The notes under the pieces: model-generated | Seen by the model: only the letters and a program-made list of their open reading frames with translations | What the model was told of the DNA's origin: nothing | Database searches by the model: none | Translations under genes and position numbers: made by a program | Shown here: positions 1-12,952 of the stretch, in pieces | How the letters are laid out: every line of letters starts with the position of its first letter | How positions within the stretch are numbered: the stretch's first letter is position 1 | Source of the DNA: Psettodes erumei | Lineage: Eukaryota > Chordata > Actinopteri > Pleuronectiformes > Psettodidae | Direction: 5' to 3' | DNA: 64,000 nucleotides | Assembly: GCA_016785225.1 (NCBI GenBank) | Contig: JAFBJZ010000836.1 | Span: 248,001-312,000 of the forward strand

Positions 1-1020
1 AATCTCGGGGTTGGCGATGGACTTGGGTTTCTCTGAATTCCCGAATTTAGGCACCATCAACAAGGTAATAACACCCTCCTCAGTTGTAGCCCGCGGCTTA
101 TTGATTACGAATGAAACGAAATTGCACTTTTTGGTGTGAGCTGTGATTTTGTCGTTCATACATTTTGCATAAAGCGGCTCTCGCGATGAAGCCAAAACTT
201 TGTGTCTACATTTGTGAAATGTTTTCCGTATAACAAATCAAACGCTTTTTCAATCAATCAAACGCTCTATTAATCATGTATGATCGTGATAAAATAATAA
301 TTTGGTCATTGAGGTTCCTTACGATACCATCGCCATGAAAACATTGTTAATCAGCCGTTGTGCCTCCCAACTGGTATAATATTATGCAGTTTTCTTCCAC
401 GGACAAAGATGTACTTGAAATGACGTCTACGGCAGATGAAGTGTCGTTCATTACAATAGAAAGTGCTCTGTACTCCACCACGGTTTCTCCCTCTGACATT
501 ATCAGTGCTGTGAGTCTGAGAGTAGATAAGCAGCTTAAACCCTCCTGTTGAGTTTGGAAGCTGTACTCCGTTAATGAGGAGGTTTTTTTTTTATCAGAAT
601 GGCGAGGGGAACAGTAGCGCAGTTTCTACATAACAGAAATACATTGTTTTCTCCAGATAAGAGATAAAAAAGAAGTTAATGATGTTCTGACCTTGAGGTA
701 ATGGACCTCAGGAAAAAAAAAATGACACGCTGAAACCGTCCGATTGTGGTATGTGGTAACATTTGCGCACTCTTTACCTTCACAGTGTATTTGGGGTTAA
801 ATTTCCATGGCAGGGAATGGAAGAGACGGGGCGGGGGTGGGGGTGCTTGATTTTTCTGCCCAAGCCTCTCCAGCCCTGTGAGGGTTTCCCCCATCACTCC
901 CGAGTTTCCCCTCCTAATGCTAAGCAGCTTCTCAGGGTGCATAAACGCAGCGCAGGCACATTATAATCATCACCCCTCTGACACATTGAGGATTACCTCC
1001 AGGAACCCGCCTCTCCAAAA

Positions 1021-1310
1021 GACGGCCAGATTACCAGCCCACCTCAAGCCCGCGTGAGGCGCGCGCCGAGGCCGGTCGCTCGGAAATGTCTGCACCAGCT
1101 TTTCCATGCGGACGCGCAGACGGCACCGAAAAACGGGCGGTTTCGGTCGTCTGCTGGATTGGAATATCTCCCCTCAGGAATCCCAGGACGAGCCGCAGCT
1201 GCTGCGAGCGCGCCCGCAGTGGACTGGGATCCCTTCAGCGCGTCGGCCCCGTCAGTCTATCATTAGCCGACGGGAGCAGCCGACTACGTTTCTCCATCGG
1301 CGAATGAAGC
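1021..1310. promoter_or_regulatory. CpG-rich patch, possible alternative promoter
   Basis: By hand count about 35 CpG dinucleotides fall within roughly 290 bp, far denser than the AT-rich sequence around it. Such density in a fish genome is compatible with an unmethylated promoter-like island. No TATA box, splice donor after an in-frame ATG, or known product could be tied to it. The short open frames here resemble no protein I know and are treated as chance. It could serve an alternative upstream TRIO first exon, or be an unrelated GC-rich fragment. Confidence 0.3.
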
Positions 1311-1893
1311 CAAATCCACAGCGATTTATGGATTTTTTTTTCCCCTTTACAATCTGTGGGAGAATTATCAAGCATGACTTGCTGGCCAGCCAATCATAAG
1401 TGGCAGTATGCCCAGACTGGCTCCGCCCTCATCCAGCTGACAGGTACATTACCACATCTGGGGTTGTGTGTTTGTGTGTATGGCGACCATGAGGTCATTT
1501 ACCTTATTTCTGTGTTACACTCCTCATCCTTTGGCCTCCACAGCAGGAAGAGAACTTGGTTCTTTCGTTTCTTCTCAGTAAAGAGGCAAAGAAGGAGGGG
1601 AGGCAATGACGATGTGTTTTTTTTCACAGTGACCCATTGACCGCCGACGTCTCAGTCTGCACGCCCTCCGCCTGACATGTCCTGGCATCCCTCGCTGCTG
1701 CCTTTCTCTTTTACACTCTTGCTCACTTGCCCTTTCTCACTCTCCTACCCCCCCACACACACACACACACACATACACACAGGCACATCTTGTTTTCTCA
1801 CAGTATTAGTACAGTATTTGTAGCGTCTCGTCCTTTTCTTTATTTATTGATTTATTTTTTGCCCATTGTTCATCCAGCAAACGTTCCTTCCTT

Positions 1894-1895
<2 letters not shown>

Positions 1896-1953
<58 letters not shown>
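1896..1953. repeat. (TG)n microsatellite, about 29 units
   Basis: Uninterrupted TG dinucleotides run across the tract. It is one of the longest simple repeats in the window and lies in non-coding DNA upstream of TRIO. Confidence 0.95.
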
Positions 1954-1955
<2 letters not shown>

Positions 1956-4900
1956 CGTGACCTGGCCACTCTATATTTAGCTGCTGTGCCACTTTCTCCA
2001 GTCGCGCAGCACTGCGGCGCACAGGGAAGTGGCGTGTCTGTGCGGTTCAACTTACCTCGTGTGTGTGTGGCGGAAGAGAGAAATCCGCCCGGAACTCCTT
2101 CAGCACAGCTCAGCTGGAGGTTTTACCGTAGTGCTCACGGTCGGGCCAGGCGTAGAAAATATCTACGAACGCAGTCAGGCTGTGGTCAATCTGCAAAGAG
2201 GGCGTTTAGAAGGAGGGGATGCTTTTGTGCGTTAAAAGTGTGTGTGTTTACACAGGATCTTGTGTGTCTGGGTAGATCTTAATCCAGCGGCCGTTCAAGT
2301 TTACCGTACAGTAGCGAATTTACACAGCGCTACAAAGCGCTCACTGTGTGCTCTCTCTCTCTCTCACACACATACACAGTGGCTTTCTGCTTGTCATCTT
2401 GTCAACATTAGGTTTTTCATTGACCTTTGATTATCCTCCTGCTCAGTGGCAGCCGACCAATCAGACAGAAGGTTTTGCGGGCAACATCAAAGATGGTCCT
2501 TTCTTCAGAGGATGAATTGCGCCTCGGTAAAAAAAAAAAAAAAAAGCTGCTGACGTATCCGTTTGCGCGCATGTTGTAATTCATCCTTCCGACGTACACT
2601 CGGCGGAGTGCACATTTAGCTTAGCACAGTGACGGCAGCGGCATTGCTGCTGTAAATAACCAACACTGACGCACACACAAAAAAAGGGATGGGCAGTTTG
2701 ATGTTCTGCCCCTCTAGGACACATAAAGTGTCAGTTGGTTGATGAGTTTATCAGCAGAAGACTGTGTGATAACAATTAGTCAAAAGTCATATGTCAGTCA
2801 CAGCTGACATTCTCAAGTATGAAGATTTGTCTAAATTTTGTCCTCCTATATTATTATAAATTGAGGGCCTTTCAGCTAAACCAGCTATTTGAATGATGGT
2901 AGAACGAGAACCAAATGTAGCTCATAACTTTTCTCAGTTCCAAAATGAGCAAAGATTCAGTCAACTAGAAGTCAGCAAAGGACGAGGCCAAAAAAAATAC
3001 ATTGCATTTTTATTTTTGCATCAAGAGCCAGGCATTGTTTCGTGAGAAATACAAATTCAAATGGCACAAACAGAGTCCAAAAAAAACAGACGGGTGAAAA
3101 CCTAAACCTCCTCGCTGGAGGCAATAATGAAACTAATCATCAGCTCCAGGCTAAATGGACACCTCTGTTCTCCCCATTAAGAGTGGAGATCTGCTCTCCG
3201 TCTGCATCGAGCGCCGCTCAGGCGTCATCTGTAAAGAACTACAAGCTCCCCCTTCACAGGAGCGCAGTGGGAAACGGAGTTGCTCTCGCTGATTTGTTTT
3301 TTTCGCGGCAGCCCCGAGGGACGCCGGGAGACGGAAGCCGGGAAGGACGGAGGCATAAAAATGGAGGCGGGTCGATCTCCTCCAGTGGTGGATCTCATTA
3401 GCGTGCAGTCACGAATGCGGTGACGGGAGGATCGCTCGCTACAAGTGCTCAGCGAGTGTGTGTGTGCATCATAGCAATAGTAAAAGGCCGACAGCGACTG
3501 GCGACTCCTCCCCTTTACACAGTTCTCCCTGTACTGTTACGTAATACGTGGTAACAATTTGTGTGTGTGTTATCAGTTTGCCACCACACTTTAAGACACT
3601 GTAATAAAAAAAGAGAGCAGAATTAGATAACATCATGTCTTTCCTCTCACCCTTTCTTTGGCGATGTTGGGTGTGCAGCTCGGGTACGGCATTATGACTG
3701 GCCCTGGCCCGGGGCGCACTATTTAAGGACTCTGGGCCAGCTGATTGCACATTCCACTGGCCTACTGGTGTCGGTTAAAATACTGCCGGAAAATTTAAAA
3801 AAAAAAAAAAAAACTCATTTCACATTATTTTCCTGTGACGCTGTTGTTTTGTCAGTGATTTCTGTGCAACCATCTCCGTTATGTTCCGCTCTCAACTTGC
3901 CATTTCATATGCGCCCGTCGCGGGCGCGAGCGTTTAAACAGCTCCCTGCTGTGTCAGAGTATTGCACCGCCAATTTTCTTCTTTTCTGTCATAGATGTTA
4001 AATGTTTTTAAAACCTCCGGTGTCCGGACAGAAGCCAGGCAAAAACAAAAAGAAACGAAAAAGGAAGTCCGCAGAAGAGTTGAGGTAGAGCGACGGGAAG
4101 TACGAGGAAAGGAAAAGGAGAGAAAGTTCCAGCCACGATGGCGACATTGGCCGGCTCGAGTTGGCTGGAGCGTGAGCTGGCTTGTAATTTGGTCTTTTGC
4201 CAAATATGGCGGTCGATGTAGAGACGATAGCGTTGTTTTTCCTATCGAGGTGTCACAGCCATTGAGCCATTACACCTCAGCTAGAAGCTCATTCCATTCT
4301 TATGTGGGTCAAACATGCAAGGAGTTCTGCCCTCGCACTTTGTCGGGCGATCAAAGACAGACAGAACGAAAGAAAAGTGGACACTTGGGTAATATGACTT
4401 GTCTGGGTCATCAGTCAAACAGAGCAGACCTCTGTTGTCGGTCTGAAGGACAAAATCTGGGCCCGCTCTGTCCACTCCTGTGTGTGTGTGTGTGTGTGTT
4501 GAAGCTCACGTGTGACTTTAATCACTTTAGGGAGTTGTGTGTCTATATTTAGCAGCTGTTTGAACAGGTCCTCACTTATTGAACATCTCGTGACAGCCAC
4601 CCATTCACTTCTGACAGAATATTAACAGCACGGTGGGGGTTATGAAGCAAGTGAATGTTCTGCCGTTGTGTGGGTTTGCCAGTGACTATGCGCCAGCAGA
4701 CATTTATTTATAAGAAAATGTCACAGATTAGTAGTCTGAGAGAAGGCAAACAGAGTTGAAGTGGGTAAAGTATCTATATTTATTTTCATTTTCCTCAGAT
4801 GACAGCTTGTTGGCCTTCTCTAATAGTGCCATTTAGAAAATCCTCTGGCTGTGGTTTGTACAGTAGGTGGAGGGAAATTTTGAAAGCTCAGACGTCTCAA

Positions 4901-5029
4901 TTTCTAAATTGAGAACATGCAGGCATTTGACAATGCCCAGGATTTATAAAGTTACAGGAAAATGTATTTAACAGGGCAACTGGGGTAATAATTTTAGGTC
5001 TATGGATGGCAGTGTCTGCTTGTGTATGG

Positions 5030-5440
5030 GTTGCCATTTCTTGCAGACCGGCGTGGCTCCCAGTAGATGAATCCTGATGACTTTGGTGCTCCCCTGACAT
5101 TTGTGGTTTTGTGTGAAATGAAATTGGACATTTTTGATCCAGATACACTGGAACCGTTCTGTTGTCCTTTTCATCTGGAACCATCATCAGGTCAAACATT
5201 TAACTGTCCGTCGTTGGTTTATGACTAAATACCCTCAAAGCTATTGACATTCCCATCAGCCTCAGCTGCACGTTGTGTTCAGTGCTCATTAGCAAACGTT
5301 TGCTAATTAGCGGTTAGCAAATATTAGCACGCTAACAAAGGTGTTTGATGCGGTAAACATACTTGCTAAAAGCACGTTCACGTTGGCACCGTGAGCATGT
5401 TAGCATGCCGTTAGCAGCGCTGTGCCCAACTACATTTGTA
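5030..5440. repeat. Diverged dispersed fish repeat, copy 1 (TAGCATGCTAAC family)
   Basis: The stretch has a 'gatgaatcctgatgacttt' segment, then a 'cccatcagcctcagctgcac' segment, then a tail of nested 'gctaattagc' and 'catgttagcatgc' words. The same order of segments recurs at about 7590-8200, 52555-52765 and 58990-59420. I remember this sequence type as a very abundant dispersed repeat in percomorph fish but cannot name the family with certainty. It is non-coding. Confidence 0.65.
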
Positions 5441-5781
5441 AACTCTTAATCTGAACATTCACTTTTGTGTGCTGGGCTTCATAAATATCCCTTTTTTTAC
5501 TTCTTTTTTTCGCTCTCCACTCAGCGCTTACTGGTAGATGTGGATATCCAGCAGCTACTCACCATGTGGGAATCCTCATAATATCTTCAGTATGTTATGG
5601 TGTTCCAGTTAATGGGAACTGAAGTGGCCTATGGAGTGTAATGTTGCTTCACCCCATTTCACCTCTGTTTCAGCGCGAGCTACAACAGCTCTTTGTTTCC
5701 CCCAAGCTTCCCCTGAATTTGGCCTCACTTTGTCTCACCATTACTGTTTCTCCGACCACAGCCTCCGTGCTGCTTCTTGGA

Positions 5782-5817
<36 letters not shown>

Positions 5818-6040
5818 GCACAAGTGAGACTTTTTCCCTTATGATGCAAGCAATCTGAAATGGGCCTCAATCCCCTGCGTTTAAAAGCTGCAGCTCTCTG
5901 GATTACAAGTGGACAAAATTTGCTCTGTCCCAAATAATCTGCCCTCAAGAAAAAAAAGAGTCATGACTGATCAGCTGGGAGAGAACAAGCAGAAACCTCA
6001 TTGTCTTCTTTTTCTCTTCTTTCTTTTTCTGTCTATCCAG

Positions 6041-6258
6041 GTTTCAGGAGAAATGAGGAGATGAGAGCAATGGAGGTGCTTCCCATCCTCAAAGAAAAAG
6101 TTGCCTTTTTGTCAGGTAAGGTCTCCAGCCCCAGCTGGTCCGATTGTGGTTGACAAGGCAAACGAAACAAGCCCGTAGTTTACATGCACACACAGCTCCC
6201 AGGTACTAAACTGTACACAGTTGCACCCTCGTGTGCTGCTTCTTTCTCTCTTTTTCTG

Positions 6259-6303
<45 letters not shown>

Positions 6304-6545
6304 GACAGCGTTGACATACTAACAAGGCGTGCGATCTGCCTGCGAAAACTCACAGGGTCACACTGAGGCTCAGCCACTTAACCTTGGACCCTTCTTCACG
6401 CTCATGCGTGCACACACAGACGACACCTAATACACACTCTGACACACACAGACATCCATTGTTTAGTCAGTATCAGCAGTACTACAGTGCAGAGCTACAG
6501 CTGCCCGTGTCTTTGTTCCGTCCAAGGGAAGTTCAACCATGTCTG

Positions 6546-6577
<32 letters not shown>

Positions 6578-8773
6578 AGAGTTGAGTCGTGCCAGGGAAA
6601 ACTCACAGGAGGCCGAGCTGGAGATACGGACTGCCAAGAACATCTAGCAGGATTATTTGCACAACACACAAAAACATTATTCAGCTCGTGCAAATGTGTG
6701 TGTGTGTGTGTGTGTGTGTGTGAGTGTGTGAATGTGTTTTTTCATTACATGTATCTTTGTGCACGCAGATGCACTGGAAAAACCCTCATGCAGTCGCAGC
6801 AGTACCAAATGGAATAACAAAGTGAAATTTGTCTTAATTTGTGTGTGCGCGCACCACGTGCACACTCTTCTTTTGGGTCCTGTGTGTGTGTGTGCAGCAA
6901 AGTTCACAGGCAGAGACACAATGATGATGACGATGACTCAGACAAACGGACAAAAATTCAGAGAGGGACAGACAGGGCAGTGTTGCCATGGAGATAGCCT
7001 ACCATCCGCTACCACATCTCATAGTAGTCGCTGGTGGAGTAATTGGCTTTGAAATGAAGGGGGGGTGTGTGTGTGTGTGGGGTCGGGGGGGGGCACCAGT
7101 GAAAAGGAGGGTAAATGACCTAATCCTATTATCCTTAGATCTGGTCCCTTAATAAATCGGCCATGTTCGCCTTCACCCATTTTTGCCTGTTTGCCACGTG
7201 AGCGTTTGATTTTCTCCTCTGAGCAGCCAGATTGAGCCTACGGGCACACAGCAACCCAACTGAACTCACTAATTTGTGGGCTGAGCGAAGTCAGCCTGTG
7301 TTTACAAGTTCCCACGTGAGTGAAGCAGCTCTCTGCCTCTGCAGCTGGTCAGGGACTGTGAGCAAAATATTATTATTATAGTACCAGATATTCATAATTC
7401 AGCCCCATGACTATGTGCTGCAAACAGTAAATGTTACCCAACTACCAATTAAAATGACAAAATAATATTCAGAAGGGCGGACTCAGGCTGGGAGCCTCTT
7501 GAAGACAGAAATACTGTAAACATGCAAAATGTCAAATATGCATAAAATGCGCACAGTTGGAGGCATATAGAAATCATTCATGTAGCTTGCATGTGTTTGT
7601 ATTAAGATCATCATTTCATAATTTGATCAGCTCTTGGGATGGTGAGCTCAGTCTGTCGGTTGGTCCTTCAGTCCAAACTGAAATAACTCACCAACCGTCA
7701 GACAGCAAGCCACCACATTTTGTGTACACATTCAGCGTCTCATAAGGATGAATGTTACTGACTTTGGTAACTCTCTGGCCTTTCATTTTGTGCCACTAGC
7801 ATGTCAGAGCTTTTACTTATCCAGTGAATTAACTCAACATCGTGCGCGGTTCTCAGATGATGTACCCCCTGACTGGCCGTAAAGAGGCGTACTGCTGAAT
7901 TTGTGGTTTTAGTGGTGCGCTGAGATGTCTCATCAACGATTGGATAGATTGCCATGAAGTTTGACATTCATGGTCATTCATGGTCCCCGCAAGTTATATT
8001 GAAAAAAACCTCTGACATTTCATCTGGCCCGATCATCACGTCAAAGTCTCTAATTTCATTGCAAAACTAACCACATTCCTATCAGCCTCAGCTGCACTTT
8101 GTGTTTAGTGTTAAGTAGCAAATAGCGGTATGCTACATGCTAAATTAAGTTAAATGGTAAACGTTACACTTGCTGAACATCAACGTTTTAACACTGACAC
8201 TGCCGTGCTTATGCACAGCTTTACGGACGCGCCCGCTCGGCTGTAGACTCGCCGTCTTGTTTGCGATGCGTTCAGACACAATTCACACCACTGGTCTCTG
8301 ATGATGTTGTTGAGGTAAATTGAACTTCTCTGTCTTGTATTATTAGACCTCTCCATCGCCAGGGGTTTGTAATATAGCAGGCTCAGCATCTCATTGTCAA
8401 GCCTGCCGCTCATTCATTGGATTAGCTAACGGGTTACTGTGATACCTATTATACTGCAGTCGGATTTTTGCTGATTTAGTGAAGCACGTGCAACACTCAA
8501 TTAGCGATAGCATTTGCACATTCGCTATTTCAAGATCACCGGTCTTAATAGAAGTTTTGTTCATTATTACATTGGTGTCTGTCATGTTTGTAGTCTAATC
8601 AAATGCTCTGTGTGTGCGTGTGTCTGTATTGCCTCAGGTGGCAGAGACAGGCGCGGTGGTCCAGTGTTAACATTTCCATCACGCAGCAACCATGACAGAA
8701 TACGAACGGACGACTTGAGGAGACTGATTGCCTACCTCGCCGGCATCCCCAGGTGACACCTTAATTTAATCTG

Positions 8774-8826
<53 letters not shown>

Positions 8827-11800
8827 CGCCGTGGAAAAAGAGAAGGATAAGCGGGGCCGTGAAACGAAGCAAACACCCGGAGCGAGCGGCCGAGGCTCTG
8901 GAAGCAAACACGTGAGAGAGCCGAGGCGAGCATGTGAGGGGCCGGAGAGGAGCGGGGAGAGAAATAATTCAAGACCGGTTAGCGCGCTGCAGCTTCCTCG
9001 CTGCCAAAAAATCCGTTTTATAGGCATAGTGAGATGCTGAGACGGAGAGGGAAAGCCTGAGCTAAGAGAGGGATGCATCGCAGAAAACAAATGAGAGGTG
9101 GAAGGAGGGATCAACAGAGAGAGAGAGAGAGGGAGGGTGAGGAGAGGGTGGGGGGATTAAAACTGACAGAGGCCGAGAGCGCATGCGCGAGGAGGTGTGT
9201 GTGAGGGAGCGAGCGAGCGAGCGAGCGATCAAGTGTGTGTGTGTGTGCGTGCGTGAAAGCAAAACAAAGTGTCGCAGTAGCTGAGGCAGTGCAGCAGCAG
9301 CAGCAGCAGCCGTGGACGAGTCACTCCTCATCTCGCAGGTAAAGCCTCCTTCTCCCCTCTGTTTAAATGTCTTCAATCTGCGCTCGCCTCCTCCTTCCCT
9401 CCATCCATCTTAATCCATCTATCCGTCTCCTCTCATCCCATCATTTCTGTGTGGTTTATTACGTGAGTAAATTCCCCATAGAGCTCTCTTTTTTTCACAA
9501 AAAAAACTTTTTCATGTCCTTTAGGCGTTCGAGACCCCTCAGCCATCATGTCACATTTTGCATGTTGTAATCTTTACTTTGTGGTTTTTGGTGACCAAAG
9601 GTGTTCTATTTTGGGAGAGGCGACATCTGCACACTGCACGACTACTGACAGGCTGTTACAGAGTGAGGGAAAGGGTTTAGAAAAGGATGGAGGTATATGG
9701 AGATGCAACGATTTTAACAGATTTTAAAATAGTGTTTAAAACAAAACAGATGGAGGAAAAATGTGGAATTTTGCTAATGTTCAAACGAGCAGCAGGGGAA
9801 GAAGCGATCCAGGTTAGTTAAGTAAGTAGTAGGGAAGGATCAAAAGTAATATCCGACAGATGATGCTGAAGGACCCGCAGCGTTCACAGTGTTTCAGGTG
9901 TGCGACTGTAGCTCATTTGCTTGTGTGTGAGTGTAACGTTGTGTGGTAACGATGCTGGCCAAAGCCCAGCACCACAGGGACACGAGGCTGCTGATGCGAG
10001 AATGTGCTGATTTGTATTTTTGTATTTATGTGCACATTTGCGAGGCATTCGTCGCAGGTTTCTGTGCGGGTGTGTGCCTGCGTGTGTGTGTGAGCGTGGG
10101 TGGGTGTGTTTGATGCGTAGGCTTCTCACAGTATAGAAAATGCGTCATCTCACTGATTTGATTCACTCCCATTTTCTCTTTTTCCTTTTTTCATCTCTGT
10201 TGCCCTCTTCTCTCTCTCCATCATCCCTCTCTCATCCTTTCCCCGCCTGTCATCTGTCTCCGCTCTCTCTCTCTCTCTGGATTATACTCTCTCCAATCTC
10301 TCTCTGCCCCTCCCTCCCTCCCGCTCCTCCCTTCTCTTTAATTCCTCCCACTCCCCCTGTCCTCGATCCCCATCCATTCCCAGCGAGGAGGTGTGTAAAC
10401 ATGGCTTCACGGTCATCGTGGATATGCGCGGCTCCAAGTGGGACAGCATCAAGCCTCTGCTGAAGATCCTGCAGGAATCGTTTCCGTCCTGCATCCACGT
10501 CGCCCTCATCATCAAGCCAGACAACTTCTGGCAGAAGCAGAGGACCAACTTCGGCAGCTCCAAGTTCGAATTTGAGGTAAGATGTGGGGGTTCTCTACTT
10601 GTACGATATTACAACATAATCTCTGACTGCCTGGTTTATTAGGTTATTAACCTGTTTAATGGATAGGAGCTTCAAATTTTTGACTGTTATTATATAAATG
10701 TATGTTGGTCAAGCTGGTGTCCCGGTTACATGTTTAGCATTTTGTAGAAAGGTGTAAAAGAAGGGAAAAAACCGTCAACCATTTTCCCTGAATTTGCTGT
10801 CAGCTGAACTGTGATAATGATCCCCCCCCCCCAAGCTGCTCACTGCCAGCACATTTCATTATTTCCCTCTCGCCGCGGCGTTGGACGGGTGCATCACCAG
10901 CCAGCTGTCTAGCAGGGAGAGAAATTTCATCGCGCTCGACCCAAAAACGGCACACAGGCAGACCACGAGGACGTGACGCCGCAGTCAAGTGTTAGAGCAC
11001 ATTTTCACAGCTAATTTAATGATGCATTCAGAGGAGCGGTCTGATTTTTACGCTCGGACCGTTCCATCCTTATAACCTGGCAGCAGAATGTGCACCGAAC
11101 GTGCTCGCTTACAAATTACCACTGCATGGGTTTAACAGTGCCTGTTTCCTGCTTGTGAATTTAGTGAGGAATCCCTCATCTGATTTGAAGCCTCTTTGGT
11201 AAATGCCCTCTAATGAGCACTAGACCCCCCCCCACTGCTCAATGTGCCATAAGGAACCTTGCTTACTATGGTAACAATCAGCTTCTCGATCACAGCAGCG
11301 CAACACGGATCGGTACATGCACTGCGATGTAGGTGGAGGCTCGGCTCTCTGTACAAAATGTACTTGGATTCCCGTACAGTAGGTTTCTGATGGTTTGTTT
11401 TTTTTTCCCCTCCTTCCCTCTGACTGCGGCTCGTGTGAGCGGACGAACCGCTCACATGGCCATGCACACATACGTGGGTCCGCTGCAGTCTGATCGCACC
11501 ACATTGATTATTTGATAGGAAGAATAGCCAGATGCCGCAGGGCAGGCTACAGTCGTCACCAGCTGCCCTGCCGAGCCACGCGGCCATTGATTTGGATACA
11601 CTGTTTGTGCATTTGTACGCTTGCCTGCCTGACCTCATGCATATATGTAGCTTATACTTTTATGAAGATTTCTGAAAGTTGAATGAAGGAAGGAGGAAAT
11701 TTACATCTATCGTTGTGTATGGAAATTTGATACCAGACTGTGGGTAGGACCACACTTGCATGCAAAAATTTCCATCCTTGCATCCATCCAGTGTTCACAC

Positions 11801-12952
11801 CACTAATCAGCTTCCGGCAAGTGTTTGTGTCGTCCCTGTATGTGTATCAAGGATTTCTCCCTGCTTTGTGAAATGTAAACCAGAGGCAGAGACATGTTTG
11901 TCTCCGTCAGTCCTCCTCCCTCCCTGTTGAACAGAGACGGGAAGAAAGGAAGCGGAGGGCCGAAGCGCGGAGGGCCGACCGCAGTCTCGATTCTGATTGT
12001 TGATAAATTGCGTGGGCCTGTGGGAGAGAAACGCTCGCCAAGCCGCCCTGACAATTTCTCCCTCCCTCGCCATTCAGCGGAGAGCAAATCAATTAGCTCG
12101 AACAACAATGGCGAGCAACGTGGTATCCGTATTTTCCCCTGGCAAGAGCCACCGCGCTTTTTTGTCCAAGGACGGCAGTGTGTCTCTGCATTGTGTGGCC
12201 TCCACAAAGCTATCGCGCTATCGTTGTGTCTCCATCCATCTCTGGCCATGTGTGTGGGGGTGTTGTGCGGAGGTGGCTCAGCAGAAACACAGAGGCACTG
12301 AGACCAAACGAGGAGACATTTCCTCACCGAATCACCCAAATTGATATTGTAATATGGACTTATTATGTGAAGAGCATTTTTATCTGATTTCACTGTAAAG
12401 TGAAGGACAACCAGAGGCGATCAAAGAGAATCTGTGCCAAGGTGTTCAGTCTTTAGTGACTTGCAGCCTCAGATTTAAAGTGCTAAAAAGTTCAGTTGGT
12501 CCAGTGATACAGGAAGCTGTAAAACGGTATTTTTTTTTTTTTGGGTAGCTGCTTTATCATTTTTCATAGCACACTGCAGCTAGGATTGTCAGGATGAAGA
12601 GGATAAAATGTGCACAGGTTATGTTATTAAGGTATTATTTTTATGGCTTCCACCGAAAAGCTGCAACTGTGCTGTCATTAAAAAAAGTCTGTGTTGCTCG
12701 ATTTTGGGAACTGAAGGCCGTCTTCTCTAAATAACCTTTTCAAGTGGTTACTCCAATTCACTGAAATGAACCTAAAGGTGCTTAAACCCTGCTTCCATCC
12801 CTTCACACCTCTTTAATATTTGCCTCCACCTTCCGTCCTTCCTTCAGACCACCATGGTGTCATTAGAGGGCCTGACGAAGGTCGTGGACCCCTCCCAGCT
12901 GACGGCGGACTTCGATGGCAGCCTGGATTACAACCACGAAGAGTGGATCGAG
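6041..12952 (+). CDS. trio: TRIO exons 1-4 in window: Sec14/CRAL-TRIO domain
   Basis: Exons are 6041-6115, 8638-8752, 10384-10576 and 12848-12952, giving roughly the first 163 residues of the in-window protein. They encode the Sec14-like lipid-binding module of TRIO/kalirin. The first exon carries MEVLPILKEKVAFLSG. The second has the GGPVLTFPSRSNHDRI stretch. The third has the core VIVDMRGSKWDSIKPLLKIL and ALIIKPDNFWQKQRT. The fourth has VSLEGLTKVVDPSQL and the acidic YNHEEWIE end. In the family this domain binds phosphoinositide-type lipids and helps target and restrain the protein. The intron between exons 2 and 3 (8753-10383) holds a CpG-rich candidate alternative first exon. Confidence 0.95.

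Larger units (their letters stand above)
1..6040. other. Non-coding flank/intron upstream of the first recognised TRIO exon
   Basis: No exon with a recognisable protein product was found on either strand. The stretch has simple repeats: (CA)n near 1754-1780, (TG)n at 1896-1953, short TG tracts near 4481 and 5785-5811, and a diverged dispersed repeat at about 5030-5440. A CpG-rich patch lies at 1021-1310. The next TRIO exon starts in mid-codon, so this region is most likely the end of TRIO intron 1. I looked for the usual end of TRIO coding exon 1, an Ala-Phe-Phe-Arg motif before a phase-1 donor, and did not find it, so exon 1 is inferred to lie left of the window. Confidence 0.6.

Noticed and set aside
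1..64. Open frame ending ATC AAC AAG before gtaata, like an exon end with a donor
   Set aside because: Its phase does not fit the next TRIO exon, which needs one incoming base, and the sequence matches no part of TRIO or any protein I know. Short open frames before a GT are common by chance.
1054..1399. Three overlapping plus-strand open frames in the CpG patch
   Set aside because: They have Arg/Ala/Ser-rich composition typical of GC-rich non-coding DNA and no domain or splice support.
1727..2282. Open frames made of CVCVCV or THTHTH repeats
   Set aside because: They are translations of TG/CA microsatellites. The same holds near 5641, 6184, 6384, 8761, 27016, 48465 and 60939.
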